Positions 36,606 to 44,971 of a stretch of 64,000 bases of DNA are shown here, piece by piece. Under the pieces are notes generated by a model. The model was not told the origin of the DNA. It saw only the letters and a list, made by a program, of their open reading frames with translations, and searched no databases. Source of the DNA: Thalassospira sp. GTDB taxonomy: Bacteria; Pseudomonadota; Alphaproteobacteria; Rhodospirillales; Thalassospiraceae. A program made the position numbers and the translations under genes. The DNA lies in the NCBI RefSeq assembly GCF_002709775.1, contig NZ_PAQR01000054.1:79751-143750 (forward strand), read 5' to 3'. Position 1 is the first letter of the stretch, and every line of letters begins with the position of its first letter.

Positions 36606-36646
36606 TCGTCTGATCCATCGGGTTGAATTTATAGACATTTACACTG

Positions 36647-36686
36647 TGGCCGGGTTTGTGAGACAACAAACCCGGCCATTTCTTTT
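36647..36686 (+). terminator. Intrinsic terminator after secF
   Basis: Perfect 13-bp stem TGGCCGGGTTTGT / ACAAACCCGGCCA followed by TTTCTTTT, ending the yajC-secD-secF transcript. Confidence 0.93.
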
Positions 36687-36766
36687 GGGGGATTTGATCG
36701 TTTTCGGTCTTTAACTTCCGTCTCTGGAGTGCCGATAAAAAGTCCCTTAAAAACTGGCGGCAACCG

Positions 36767-37690
36767 ATGACACCCCATATTGCTTCGAACCCCGAACATC
36801 GCGCTAATTTGATCGGCAGCGTCTGGATGATGGCAGCCATGGTGGCGTTTTCTTTTGAGGATGCGTTCGTCAAGGCAGTCTCAGAGAGCCACGCTGTTGG
36901 GCAGGTGTTGGTTGTGTTTGGGGTTGGCGGGGCGCTGCTGTTTGCTGTAGTCGCGAGGATCAACAACAAGCGCTTGCTTAATCCGGACGTGCTGTCGCGC
37001 GCCATGGGCATAAGAATCGTTTTTGAAGTGATTGGAAGGTTGTTTTATGTCCTCGCACTGGCGCTAACCCCGCTTTCATCGACAACCGCCATTCTTCAGG
37101 CGACGCCGATTATCGTCGTTCTTGGGGCGGCGATCCTGTTTGGCGAAAAGGTCGGTTGGCGAAGATGGACCGCCATCATCATCGGATTGATCGGCGTCTT
37201 GATCATTTTGCGTCCGACCGCTGACAGTTTTTCGGCGTTATCCTTGCTCGCTGTGATCGGCACAATCGGCTTTGCTGGGCGGGATCTTGCCAGCCGTGCC
37301 GCACCTGTATCCCTCAGCACGTCGATCCTTGGTTTCTATGGCTTTGTGGCTATTATTCTGGCCGGCATCGTGTTTTCCATTTGGGATGGCAAAGCGTTCA
37401 CGTGGATGAATACACAAAGCACGTTGTATTTCGTTGGCGCAATCCTGATGGGGGCGTTTGCCTACGCGGCCTTGATGAAAGCAATGCGCACCGGTGATGT
37501 TTCCGCCGTTACGCCATTTCGCTACACGCGCTTGTTGTTTGGTATTGCATTGGGCATGGTCCTGTTTGGCGAAAAACCCGATATGTTCATGATCATCGGC
37601 TGCGGTATCGTCGTTTTATCCGGGTTGTTCATTCTGTGGCGTAGAAAAATTACCGAAGAGCATCTCGACACCCGGCACAATTCGGACTAA
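36767..37690 (+). CDS. EamA-family (DMT) transporter
   Basis: This 307-residue inner membrane protein has ten predicted membrane helices in two EamA repeats, each with the typical helix-end patterns (TPLSSTTAILQATPIIVVLGA in shortened form in repeat 1, and RTGDVSAVTPFRYTRLLFG in repeat 2). Such transporters export or import small metabolites or amino acids. The substrate is not deducible. It starts after the secF terminator and ends 41 bp before the Mth938-like gene. Start ATG 36767 precedes a short hydrophilic N-terminus. Confidence 0.88.
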   Translation: MTPHIASNPEHRANLIGSVWMMAAMVAFSFEDAFVKAVSESHAVGQVLVVFGVGGALLFAVVARINNKRLLNPDVLSRAMGIRIVFEVIGRLFYVLALALTPLSSTTAILQATPIIVVLGAAILFGEKVGWRRWTAIIIGLIGVLIILRPTADSFSALSLLAVIGTIGFAGRDLASRAAPVSLSTSILGFYGFVAIILAGIVFSIWDGKAFTWMNTQSTLYFVGAILMGAFAYAALMKAMRTGDVSAVTPFRYTRLLFGIALGMVLFGEKPDMFMIIGCGIVVLSGLFILWRRKITEEHLDTRHNSD

Positions 37691-37731
37691 GTCCAACCCA
37701 ACTCTAATGAAAGACGGCGAATGGGGCCAAT

Positions 37732-38112
37732 ATGTCTCTTGAAGTAAGTACCTTGGTTGCCGAGGGCAGCAAAATGGTCACCAGCTATGGTGATGGTTTG
37801 TTCCGTTTTGGCGAAGAGACAGTCACGGGTTCGATCCTGCTGTTTCCCGAATCTGTTTATTCGTGGAACGTGACGAAGGCTGAGGACATTACGCCAGAAT
37901 CGTTTTCCCGCGTGATCGACAAGGCAGATGATATCGAAATCCTGTTGCTGGGCATGGGGTCGCGTTTGACCCAGGTGCCAATGGCCTGGCGTCAGGCGCT
38001 CAAGCCGCACGGGATTGTCATTGAGCCGATGGATACCGGTGCAGCTTGCCGGACCTATAACGTGCTGGTGTCCGAAGCACGCCGTGTTGCGGCGGCGATG
38101 ATTGCGGTCTGA
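37732..38112 (+). CDS. Mth938-like (DUF498/NDUFAF3-type) protein
   Basis: The 126-residue protein matches the Mth938/DUF498 fold family: YGDGLFRFGEETVTGSILLF near residues 21-40, IEILLLGMGSR, and the C-terminal GAACRTYNVLVSEARRVAAA. The human relative NDUFAF3 is a mitochondrial complex I assembly factor. Bacterial members are often found beside secDF, as here, although secF is separated by a DMT transporter. An NDUFAF6-like gene lies 2.6 kb downstream. The molecular role in bacteria is unknown. Confidence 0.85.
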   Translation: MSLEVSTLVAEGSKMVTSYGDGLFRFGEETVTGSILLFPESVYSWNVTKAEDITPESFSRVIDKADDIEILLLGMGSRLTQVPMAWRQALKPHGIVIEPMDTGAACRTYNVLVSEARRVAAAMIAV

Positions 38113-38115
38113 GTT

Positions 38116-39465
38116 TCAGGCAAAGAATTTCTGCAATTCATGGCGAATATCAAGCACGCTTGAAAACAGCGCGGCTGGTCCCGGTGCCTGATCCGCTGGG
38201 AAGACATCCCCACAGAGAAATACATTTTTCCATGGCGCGCGCAGTTGCTGTCGCGCAGCCGCCATGCCCGGTGTCATTTCGGGGAAGGGGGCCTCAGCAT
38301 GGATAAAAAGATGGTTGGGGTGTAACGCATTTTCGGCGTTATCTGCGCGGGTTTGCAGATCAAGATTAAGATACTGGTCACATAGCCAGACACAACGTTG
38401 CCAGACCAACTGGGCAAACTGATCAGCGTTCTGGGCATCGTGAAGCTGCATGCTGTTGTTCAGATTGACCTGCAGATGCCGGCGATTGCAGTAAATCGCG
38501 CGCACGATATCATCGCTGACAAACAGGGCACGTGGCTCGGCAAATGCCTTGCGCATTTCAAAGGTCATGCTGCGACGATGTGACGGTGTCGGGGAAATGC
38601 CAATATCGGGTACTGCATCACATAGCGGCTTGGGATGCAGCGCCAGAACAACCGCATCATCGGGTTTCAGAACGATCTGACTGTCATCTTCAAACAAAAG
38701 ATCAGTGGCGTAGTCCGACGTACTGTCAATGTCACCCAGTTTCGTTTGCCCCTTGATCATACCACCAGCAGCCAAGAACCGTTCGCGCAAGGCGGGCAGG
38801 GCAATGTCATTGAGGATGATCGGATCAATGGCCGAAAATACCGGCTCATGGCTTTTGGCCAAAATGGCGCGCAATCTTGGTACCAGAACCCGCCCCAAAA
38901 GCGCCTTTGAACATCGGTGTGCCGGCATCGAAAACAGAACTTCGGCCAGAACCGTCAAGGCATCTCGATGATATGTGCCCGGTTGATTGGCTTTGTCGTC
39001 TGCCTCAAACGCCCCTGATGACAGGGTGCTCTCAACCCTGTTTTCTTCGCTGGCAAATCGTTGATGCCACATGGTGAGCGCTGTATAGGTGCGTGCAGCA
39101 AAACCGATCCGCCGTGAAATCAGTGCACGTGAGATCCCCTGATCCAGCGAGACGATGGCCGGTTTGCGTCGTCCGCGCTTTAATCCCATGACGCAGTGTG
39201 CGGGGCGGATCAGCTTTTGGGGGATTTCGGGATAGCGGGCAAAAAAGTCTGCAACCAGTCCGTTCTGGTCATAGAATATTTCCGGCTCGGCCGTCTTGTG
39301 GCTTTCTGGTGCGGTATGCATACCGCGTGTCCAGCGGCTTTCAAATGGCTCTGCCTCGTCATAAAGCGTTACGTTAAAGCCGTCCTCGGCCATACAGGTA
39401 GCGAGTGCCGAACCGGCAAGGCCGCCGCCAATAACGTGTAAGCTTCCCGACGCAAATGATGCCAT
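38116..39465 (-). CDS. FAD-dependent oxidoreductase, HpnE-like
   Basis: The 449-residue protein starts with a Rossmann FAD/NAD motif (LHVIGGGLAGSALATCMAED, about residue 8-27) and ends with VFLCGDVFPADQAPGPAAL, the usual second FAD-contact segment of amine-oxidase/desaturase-like flavoproteins. It resembles HpnE-type hydroxysqualene dehydroxylases in length and layout, and a squalene/phytoene-synthase-family gene lies 1.3 kb away on the other strand. However, no hpn cluster is visible and that neighbour looks non-catalytic. The substrate is therefore open. It converges on the Mth938-like gene with 3 bp between stops. Confidence 0.65.
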   Translation of the reverse strand: MASFASGSLHVIGGGLAGSALATCMAEDGFNVTLYDEAEPFESRWTRGMHTAPESHKTAEPEIFYDQNGLVADFFARYPEIPQKLIRPAHCVMGLKRGRRKPAIVSLDQGISRALISRRIGFAARTYTALTMWHQRFASEENRVESTLSSGAFEADDKANQPGTYHRDALTVLAEVLFSMPAHRCSKALLGRVLVPRLRAILAKSHEPVFSAIDPIILNDIALPALRERFLAAGGMIKGQTKLGDIDSTSDYATDLLFEDDSQIVLKPDDAVVLALHPKPLCDAVPDIGISPTPSHRRSMTFEMRKAFAEPRALFVSDDIVRAIYCNRRHLQVNLNNSMQLHDAQNADQFAQLVWQRCVWLCDQYLNLDLQTRADNAENALHPNHLFIHAEAPFPEMTPGMAAARQQLRAPWKNVFLCGDVFPADQAPGPAALFSSVLDIRHELQKFFA

Positions 39466-39573
39466 ATGCCTGAGCCAATTTAGTTGTTATACAAAGGCCA
39501 GAGAACGATGTGCTACATAGTCGTACCAAGTCAGAAGTCGTAATAACCTTAACATCAGAACAGCTTACAAGCC

Positions 39574-40746
39574 ATGGATGAAATGACGACCGAACTGGAC
39601 AACCTGAACGAAGAGGTTATCGGCCACATGAATACGTGGGTCGATATGCTTGGCGGCGGGGAGATCGGAAGGCTTGTTGGTGCTGCGCTGGTGCTACTGG
39701 TTTTCTTCATTTTCAAGCGGGTTCTGGTGCGCGGTGCGCTGGGTATTTTGCGCCGGATTGCACAGCAACGCTCCGAGAGCATGATGGGCAATGTGCTTGA
39801 TGCCTTTGCATTGCCGCTGCAAGCGCTATTCATGCTGCTTGGTGTCTATTTCTCGACCGAGGTACTGGCTCTTCCCGAGGAAATCGATGCTGTCGCAGTT
39901 GAAGCGATTTCTGTCGCGGCCGCATTCTGCATCTTCTGGGCACTTTTCCGTGCGGTTGAGCCTTTGGGCGTATCGCTTAATCGGCTGGTTGGCCGATTTG
40001 GTGCCGGATTGGGTGATGACCTCCGTCAGTTCTTTATCCGCGGTGTAAAGACCCTGATTGTGGTAATCGGCGGCGTCATTATTCTGGAAAACTGGGGCAT
40101 TGATGTTTCGGCTTTCCTTGGCGGCCTTGGTTTGGCCGGGATGGCGGTTGCCCTTGCAGCCAAGGATTCTGTTGCCAATATCTTTGGCGGTCTGACGATT
40201 TTTGCCGACAATCTCTATAAACGTGGCGACTGGATCGAAACGCCTCACTTTGAGGGAACCGTCGAAGTCGTTGGCTTGCGCGCGACAAAGGTGCGCACCT
40301 TTGCCAAGGCACTGGTCACCATGCCCAACGCCCAGATTGTCGATTCCCCGGTGATCAACTGGTCACGCATGACCCATCGCAGGATCAAGATGGTGATTGG
40401 TCTTGAGTACCGGACAACCGCCAAACAGATGGAAGCCATCGTTGACAAACTGCGCGACTTCCTGAAAAACGACGAAGACGTTGCCCAGACGGAAGTTGCC
40501 CAGATGGTGCATCTGTCTGACTTCGGGGCAAGCTCGATCAATATTGATCTGTATTATTTCACCACCACGACGGACTGGGTGACCTGGCGCGACATCCGCA
40601 ATCGCCACATCATTGCTTTCAAGCGCATTGTCGAGAAAGAGGGGGCGGCTTTTGCCTTCCCGTCACAATCGCTATATGTCGAAAGCATGCCGGAATTCAC
40701 CAACAGCCCCAATAACGATCAACGTTCCGAACGTAAGATCGGATAG
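39574..40746 (+). CDS. MscS-family mechanosensitive ion channel
   Basis: This 390-residue channel has three or four N-terminal membrane helices, the pore helix GGLGLAGMAVALAAKDSVAN (about 190-208) with the Gly/Ala packing pattern of MscS TM3, and the following beta domain NIFGGLTIFADNLYKRGDWI. The C-terminal alpha/beta cytoplasmic cage extends to about 370. It opens under membrane tension to release solutes on osmotic downshift. It is divergent from the FAD oxidoreductase and 5 bp before the NDUFAF6-like gene, probably co-transcribed. Confidence 0.93.
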   Translation: MDEMTTELDNLNEEVIGHMNTWVDMLGGGEIGRLVGAALVLLVFFIFKRVLVRGALGILRRIAQQRSESMMGNVLDAFALPLQALFMLLGVYFSTEVLALPEEIDAVAVEAISVAAAFCIFWALFRAVEPLGVSLNRLVGRFGAGLGDDLRQFFIRGVKTLIVVIGGVIILENWGIDVSAFLGGLGLAGMAVALAAKDSVANIFGGLTIFADNLYKRGDWIETPHFEGTVEVVGLRATKVRTFAKALVTMPNAQIVDSPVINWSRMTHRRIKMVIGLEYRTTAKQMEAIVDKLRDFLKNDEDVAQTEVAQMVHLSDFGASSINIDLYYFTTTTDWVTWRDIRNRHIIAFKRIVEKEGAAFAFPSQSLYVESMPEFTNSPNNDQRSERKIG

Positions 40747-40751
40747 GATAA

Positions 40752-41597
40752 ATGACCGATACGCCCAAGCTTTCCCATTGTGCCGACTATGTCCGGCGCC
40801 ATGACCGGGACCGGTTCCTGTGCGCGCTGTTTGCGGCACCGGAAAAACGCGAATCCCTGTTCACGCTCTATGCGTTTAATCAGGAAGTCTCCAAAACCCG
40901 CGAAATGGTCAGCGAAGTCATGCTGGGCCATATCCGCTTGCAATGGTGGCGTGACACCCTGACCGAACTGGGCGAAGGGCAGGTACGCAAACACGAAGTC
41001 GTCGAACCGCTGGCCGAACTGGTCAAGGACGGCAATCTCGACATCAAAGATCTCGAAGCCATTGTTGCTGCGCGCGAGTTCGACCTCGAAGACCGCCAAC
41101 CGGCGACCCAGCAGGAACTTGATCATTATATTGATCAGACCTCCGGGCAGGTTAGTGTTCTGGCATCACGGCTGCTTGGCGCCAGGGGCGATGATGCAGA
41201 TCATGCGGCACGCCTTGCAGGTAACGCGTATGGGTTGGTGGGAATCCTGCGGGCCATCGTGTTCCATGGCCGTTCCAAACGCCTTTATCTGCCGAAAGAC
41301 AGAATGGACCATCACGAAGTCGCGCAAGGCGATGTTTTCGAGTTCCGCAAGAAACAGGAAATTCGCGACTTCATCCGTGAACTGGCGGATTTGGCCAGTT
41401 CCCGTATTGATGAGGCCCGCAAACATCGCCGTGCATTGCCAAAGCGGGCCCATGCAGCAGCACTGCCGGTGGTCCTTGCTGATGGTTACTTGCGCAAGCT
41501 CACCAAGGCCGGATTTGATCCGTTTTCGGCCGAGTTCGGTTTGGCGCGCCCGGCGAGTATTCGGTTGACGCTGAATGGCATGCTCAAGAGATATTGA
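40752..41597 (+). CDS. NDUFAF6-like squalene/phytoene synthase family protein, non-catalytic
   Basis: The 281-residue protein has the squalene/phytoene synthase fold pattern but lacks both Asp-rich diphosphate motifs. The first reads AFNQEVSKTREMVSE (41-55) and the second GILRAIVFHGRSKRLYLP (164-181). These sequences resemble human NDUFAF6, a complex I assembly factor that also lost the Asp-rich motifs, as far as I recall it. A role in assembling respiratory complex I is inferred, not shown. It follows the MscS gene by 5 bp and precedes a secreted unknown. Prenyl synthase activity is the alternative, but the missing aspartates argue against it. Confidence 0.8.
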   Translation: MTDTPKLSHCADYVRRHDRDRFLCALFAAPEKRESLFTLYAFNQEVSKTREMVSEVMLGHIRLQWWRDTLTELGEGQVRKHEVVEPLAELVKDGNLDIKDLEAIVAAREFDLEDRQPATQQELDHYIDQTSGQVSVLASRLLGARGDDADHAARLAGNAYGLVGILRAIVFHGRSKRLYLPKDRMDHHEVAQGDVFEFRKKQEIRDFIRELADLASSRIDEARKHRRALPKRAHAAALPVVLADGYLRKLTKAGFDPFSAEFGLARPASIRLTLNGMLKRY

Positions 41598-41731
41598 TCA
41601 GACGTGGCTTGCCACATGACCATCACAAAAATATCTCTTAAGGTGACGACAAAGGTCAGGACAGGATTGAACTGTCCGTGGTAGCGTCGATAACGCCTTG
41701 ATATTGAGCATAAGATGCGGGCATAGCCGAC

Positions 41732-42325
41732 ATGAGGACCAAGATGGCACATTTGATGACATTCACCCGGAAACGATGGTTTGACAGCCTGATGTTTGTC
41801 GGCGTCCTGTGCCTATCCTTTCTCGCGCTTTCACAAGCCCGTGCCGCAAGCATCGAGCCGTTCGTGGGTTCCTATCACGGCACGACGATTGAGCATGCGG
41901 AAAACGAACTGCAGGCCCGTGATCTTGACGTCGTGATCAAGGAAACCGAACGTGGTTTTGTCGTTGATTGGTCGACGGTCATTCACAAAACCGATGGCCG
42001 CGAAAAGACAGTATCGCTTGATGTCGAGTTCTATGCCACAGAACGTTCCGACATTTACGGCAGCGCCATGCGCTCGGGCCTGTTTGGCAAGCGTGTTCCC
42101 AATGATCCGCTGAAAGGTGAGCCGTTCTTCTGGGCGCGGATCGTTGACAAGACCCTGACCATCCATGCGCTTTATATCAATGATGAAGGCGGTTACGAGA
42201 TGCAGGTCTACAAGCGGACGCTTGACGATGATGGCAACCTTGATCTGATCTTTCGCCGGTTCCGCGATGGCGAGCAAATTCGCGACGTGACCGGCAAGCT
42301 GGAGCGCCAGCCCAATCGTTACTGA
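41732..42325 (+). CDS. Secreted hypothetical protein
   Basis: The 197-residue protein has a cleavable signal peptide (hydrophobic core LMFVGVLCLSFLALSQ, likely cleavage after ARA, about residue 38). The mature part is hydrophilic and beta-rich (SIEPFVGSYHGTTIEHAEN, DRDVVI-like strands), suggesting a small periplasmic beta-barrel or lipocalin-like fold; that is a guess from pattern only. I do not recognise the family. It starts 134 bp after the NDUFAF6-like gene. That gap contains a GGACAG-GATTGAA-CTGTCC hairpin. A terminator follows. Confidence 0.72.
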   Translation: MRTKMAHLMTFTRKRWFDSLMFVGVLCLSFLALSQARAASIEPFVGSYHGTTIEHAENELQARDLDVVIKETERGFVVDWSTVIHKTDGREKTVSLDVEFYATERSDIYGSAMRSGLFGKRVPNDPLKGEPFFWARIVDKTLTIHALYINDEGGYEMQVYKRTLDDDGNLDLIFRRFRDGEQIRDVTGKLERQPNRY

Positions 42326-42346
42326 TCCATCATTTTGCCCATACAA

Positions 42347-42380
42347 AAAAAGCCGCATCGAATGTGATGCGGCTTTTCTT
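42347..42380. terminator. Bidirectional terminator between the secreted protein and trmFO
   Basis: Perfect 12-bp stem AAAAGCCGCATC / GATGCGGCTTTT, 6-nt loop, flanked by T-runs in both directions between convergent genes. Confidence 0.9.
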
Positions 42381-42383
42381 ATA

Positions 42384-43730
42384 TCAGGCGGCATTTACCG
42401 TGCTCAGCCATTCATCAAATAGCGGAATGGCACGGTCGCTATAAAGCTTTTTGCGATCCCGGCCTTTGACACGTTTCTTAAGCTCAAGATCCGGGAACAG
42501 GCCGAAATTCACATTCATTGGCTGGAAGGTACTTTCATCCGCACCACCAGTAATGTGGTTCAAAAGGGCACCCATCGCGGTTGCAAGCGGCGGGGCCGGG
42601 ATGGTTTTGCCTGCTTTTTCGGCCGCAGTGAACCGACCCACCATCAGACCGACGGCCGCACTTTCAACATATCCCTCACACCCGGTAATCTGGCCGGCAA
42701 AGCGCAGGTCAGGGCGCGATTTCAGGCGCAACGTACTATCCAGAAGACGCGGCGAATTCAGGAAGGTATTGCGGTGAATGCCACCCAGACGGGCGAATTC
42801 CGCGTTCTCAAGGCCCGGAATGGTCCGAAACACGTCGGCCTGTGCGCCGTACTTCAGTTTGGTCTGAAAACCGACCATGTTGTAAAGCGTACCAAGCGCA
42901 TTGTCCTGGCGCAGCTGAACAATCGCACGCGGCTTTTGTGTCGGGTTATGAGGATTGGTCAGGCCAACTGGCTTCATCGGGCCGTGACGCAGGGTTTCAC
43001 GACCACGCTCCGCCATGACCTCGATCGGCAGGCATCCGTCGAAATAGGGAGTGTCTTTTTCCCATTCCTTGAATTCGGTTTTTTCGCCTTCGATCAGGGC
43101 ATCGATGAAGCGGTTATATTCATCTTCATACATCGGGCAATTGATGTAGTCCTTGCCGTCGCCCTTGTCATAGCGCGACTGGAACCATGCCTTGTCGAAA
43201 TCGATGCTGTCCTTGTAGACGATCGGCGCGATAGCATCGAAGAAGGCAAGGCTTTCCTCGCCGGTTGCCTTGCGGATGGCATCGGCCAAAGCTCCTGATG
43301 TCAGCGGACCGGTTGCGATGATAGTATGTTCCCATTCTTCGGGCGGAAGGCCATCAATCTCGCCGCGTTCCATCGTCACCAATGGATGGTTTTCAAGTGC
43401 GTTTGTAACTGCCTCGGAAAAACCTTCGCGGTCAACGGCCAGTGCGCCACCTGCGGGCACTTTGTGCTGATCAGCACAGCGCATGATGATTGATCCGGCA
43501 CGGCGCATCTCATCATGGATCAGGCCGACGGCATTGTATTCCTTGTCGTCAGACCGGAACGAGTTCGAACAGACCAGTTCCGCACATTTGTCTGTATGGT
43601 GCGCATCGGTCGGACGGGTCGGGCGCATTTCGTGCAGGATGACGGGCACACCGGCTTCCGCCAATTGCCAGGCGGCTTCGCTGCCAGCCAGACCGGCACC
43701 GATAATATGAACAGGCTTGACCGTATTCAC
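42384..43730 (-). CDS. trmFO: Methylenetetrahydrofolate--tRNA-(uracil-5-)-methyltransferase
   Basis: The 448-residue flavoprotein methylates U54 of tRNA using methylenetetrahydrofolate and FADH2. Hallmarks are the FAD motif [30 protein letters not shown] with the catalytic Cys region, [12 protein letters not shown] and [16 protein letters not shown]. The frame opens upstream at 43775, but GTG 43730 has a strong AAGGAG 9 bases before it and starts directly with the FAD domain, so it is preferred. Confidence 0.96.
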   Translation of the reverse strand: MNTVKPVHIIGAGLAGSEAAWQLAEAGVPVILHEMRPTRPTDAHHTDKCAELVCSNSFRSDDKEYNAVGLIHDEMRRAGSIIMRCADQHKVPAGGALAVDREGFSEAVTNALENHPLVTMERGEIDGLPPEEWEHTIIATGPLTSGALADAIRKATGEESLAFFDAIAPIVYKDSIDFDKAWFQSRYDKGDGKDYINCPMYEDEYNRFIDALIEGEKTEFKEWEKDTPYFDGCLPIEVMAERGRETLRHGPMKPVGLTNPHNPTQKPRAIVQLRQDNALGTLYNMVGFQTKLKYGAQADVFRTIPGLENAEFARLGGIHRNTFLNSPRLLDSTLRLKSRPDLRFAGQITGCEGYVESAAVGLMVGRFTAAEKAGKTIPAPPLATAMGALLNHITGGADESTFQPMNVNFGLFPDLELKKRVKGRDRKKLYSDRAIPLFDEWLSTVNAA

Positions 43731-43932
43731 GCGTGCGAACTCCTTGCCAGAGTGGGTTTTGATAATCTGGCACACACATAGCGGTGCAAGGGGGCAGATT
43801 TCAAGTCAATTGCACGCGAAGACCACAAACGAGATCACACATCGATACGAAGCACAGAATTTTTCACAACACCACATCCACTCCGTCTTAAAGGCCAGAG
43901 CCGTTCTGTCCCGATAACGCGAAGATGGCATC

Positions 43933-44913
43933 ATGAGTTACCCGCATCATCCCTATGGTTACGAACCCACGCATTGCCCGGTGATCGGCCTTGTGCCGCG
44001 CAGACGGCATATCATAGATGTCGAGTGTATCGAGGTGCGTGAAGAGTCGGAAACTGAGCGCGAAGATGCCAAACCTGAACCGCAAGAGCGTCGTCTGGGT
44101 TTTCCGTTCGGTTGCGTGAGCGAAGGCGGCTTTGGTCCGGCGGATATCGAAGGCATGATCGAATATGTGGTCGCCACGCGTCAGGGATGGCGGTCATCAT
44201 TGGTAATCCGGTCATTTTTGCGCTGGTGGCGCGACGATGAGGACGCCGATAACAAGGCGCTGATGGATCGCAAGCAATCCGATGCCATTATCATGTTGCT
44301 AGCGCTTAATCAGGGTCGCGACGGCTTTGTGCAGGGGTATCTGCATGACCTCAAACACGAACAGCATGACCGGCCCAAACCGCTTCCAGCGCCTAATCCG
44401 GTGGAACAGGCCTTCAACAGAAGTCTTCGGATCGCAGCACTTGCACTGGCATTGTCACCAATCGTTTTGGTCTTTGCCGTTCTGCTGTTTGTTCAGGTCG
44501 ACAACATCATCAGTGTCGGCAGCGGCAAGGTATTTGGCTTCAGCTATGATCTTTTGTTCGTGGTCGGCAGCTTCGGCGCGATTGGCGCGCTAACCAGCAT
44601 GATGATGCGGTTGGGCAAGGATGTCCCGTGGGACGAAATGGAGCCGGCATCGGTGTTCTTTAATTTCCTGTTCCGGCCCTGCATGGGGTTCTGTTTTGCA
44701 ATCATCGTGCTTCTGGCGCTCAGGGCAGGGATGCTGCCCATACCGCTTGACGAGTTGCACAAGATTGATGACCTTGACCAGATCAGTCAGTCAGCCGCTG
44801 CAGGCCAACAGATATCAATCGTCCTCGTCTTTGCCTTCCTGTCCGGATTTAGTGAACGGCTCAGCACAGCATTGGTCAAACGGGTTGAGGATAGGGTCAC
44901 GCATTCGGGCTAG
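43933..44913 (+). CDS. Unknown membrane protein with three to four C-terminal membrane segments
   Basis: The 326-residue protein has a hydrophilic N-terminal half (1-165) with a Glu-rich stretch and a Trp/Arg-rich segment (SFLRWWRDDED), then membrane segments near 168-190, 203-225, 240-262 and 296-310. The last contains VFAFLSGFSERLSTALVKR, a motif I associate with several uncharacterised membrane proteins but cannot name. It stands alone between trmFO (divergent) and uvrA (convergent). Codon use matches neighbours. Function unknown. Confidence 0.7.
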   Translation: MSYPHHPYGYEPTHCPVIGLVPRRRHIIDVECIEVREESETEREDAKPEPQERRLGFPFGCVSEGGFGPADIEGMIEYVVATRQGWRSSLVIRSFLRWWRDDEDADNKALMDRKQSDAIIMLLALNQGRDGFVQGYLHDLKHEQHDRPKPLPAPNPVEQAFNRSLRIAALALALSPIVLVFAVLLFVQVDNIISVGSGKVFGFSYDLLFVVGSFGAIGALTSMMMRLGKDVPWDEMEPASVFFNFLFRPCMGFCFAIIVLLALRAGMLPIPLDELHKIDDLDQISQSAAAGQQISIVLVFAFLSGFSERLSTALVKRVEDRVTHSG

Positions 44914-44937
44914 GGATGCCTGAAGCCGACCCAAATG

Positions 44938-44970
44938 CAAAAAAGGGCAGCTCGAAGCTGCCCTTTTTGT
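44938..44970. terminator. Bidirectional terminator next to the uvrA stop codon
   Basis: Perfect 12-bp stem AAAAGGGCAGCT / AGCTGCCCTTTT with a CGA loop. The uvrA stop codon begins at 44974, so the hairpin starts within a few bases of translation end. Confidence 0.92.
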
Positions 44971-44971
44971 T

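Noticed and set aside
40752..41597. Active phytoene or squalene synthase making carotenoids or hopanoids with the FAD enzyme at 38116
   Set aside because: Both Asp-rich catalytic motifs are missing and the two genes are on opposite strands with MscS between; an NDUFAF6-like role fits better.
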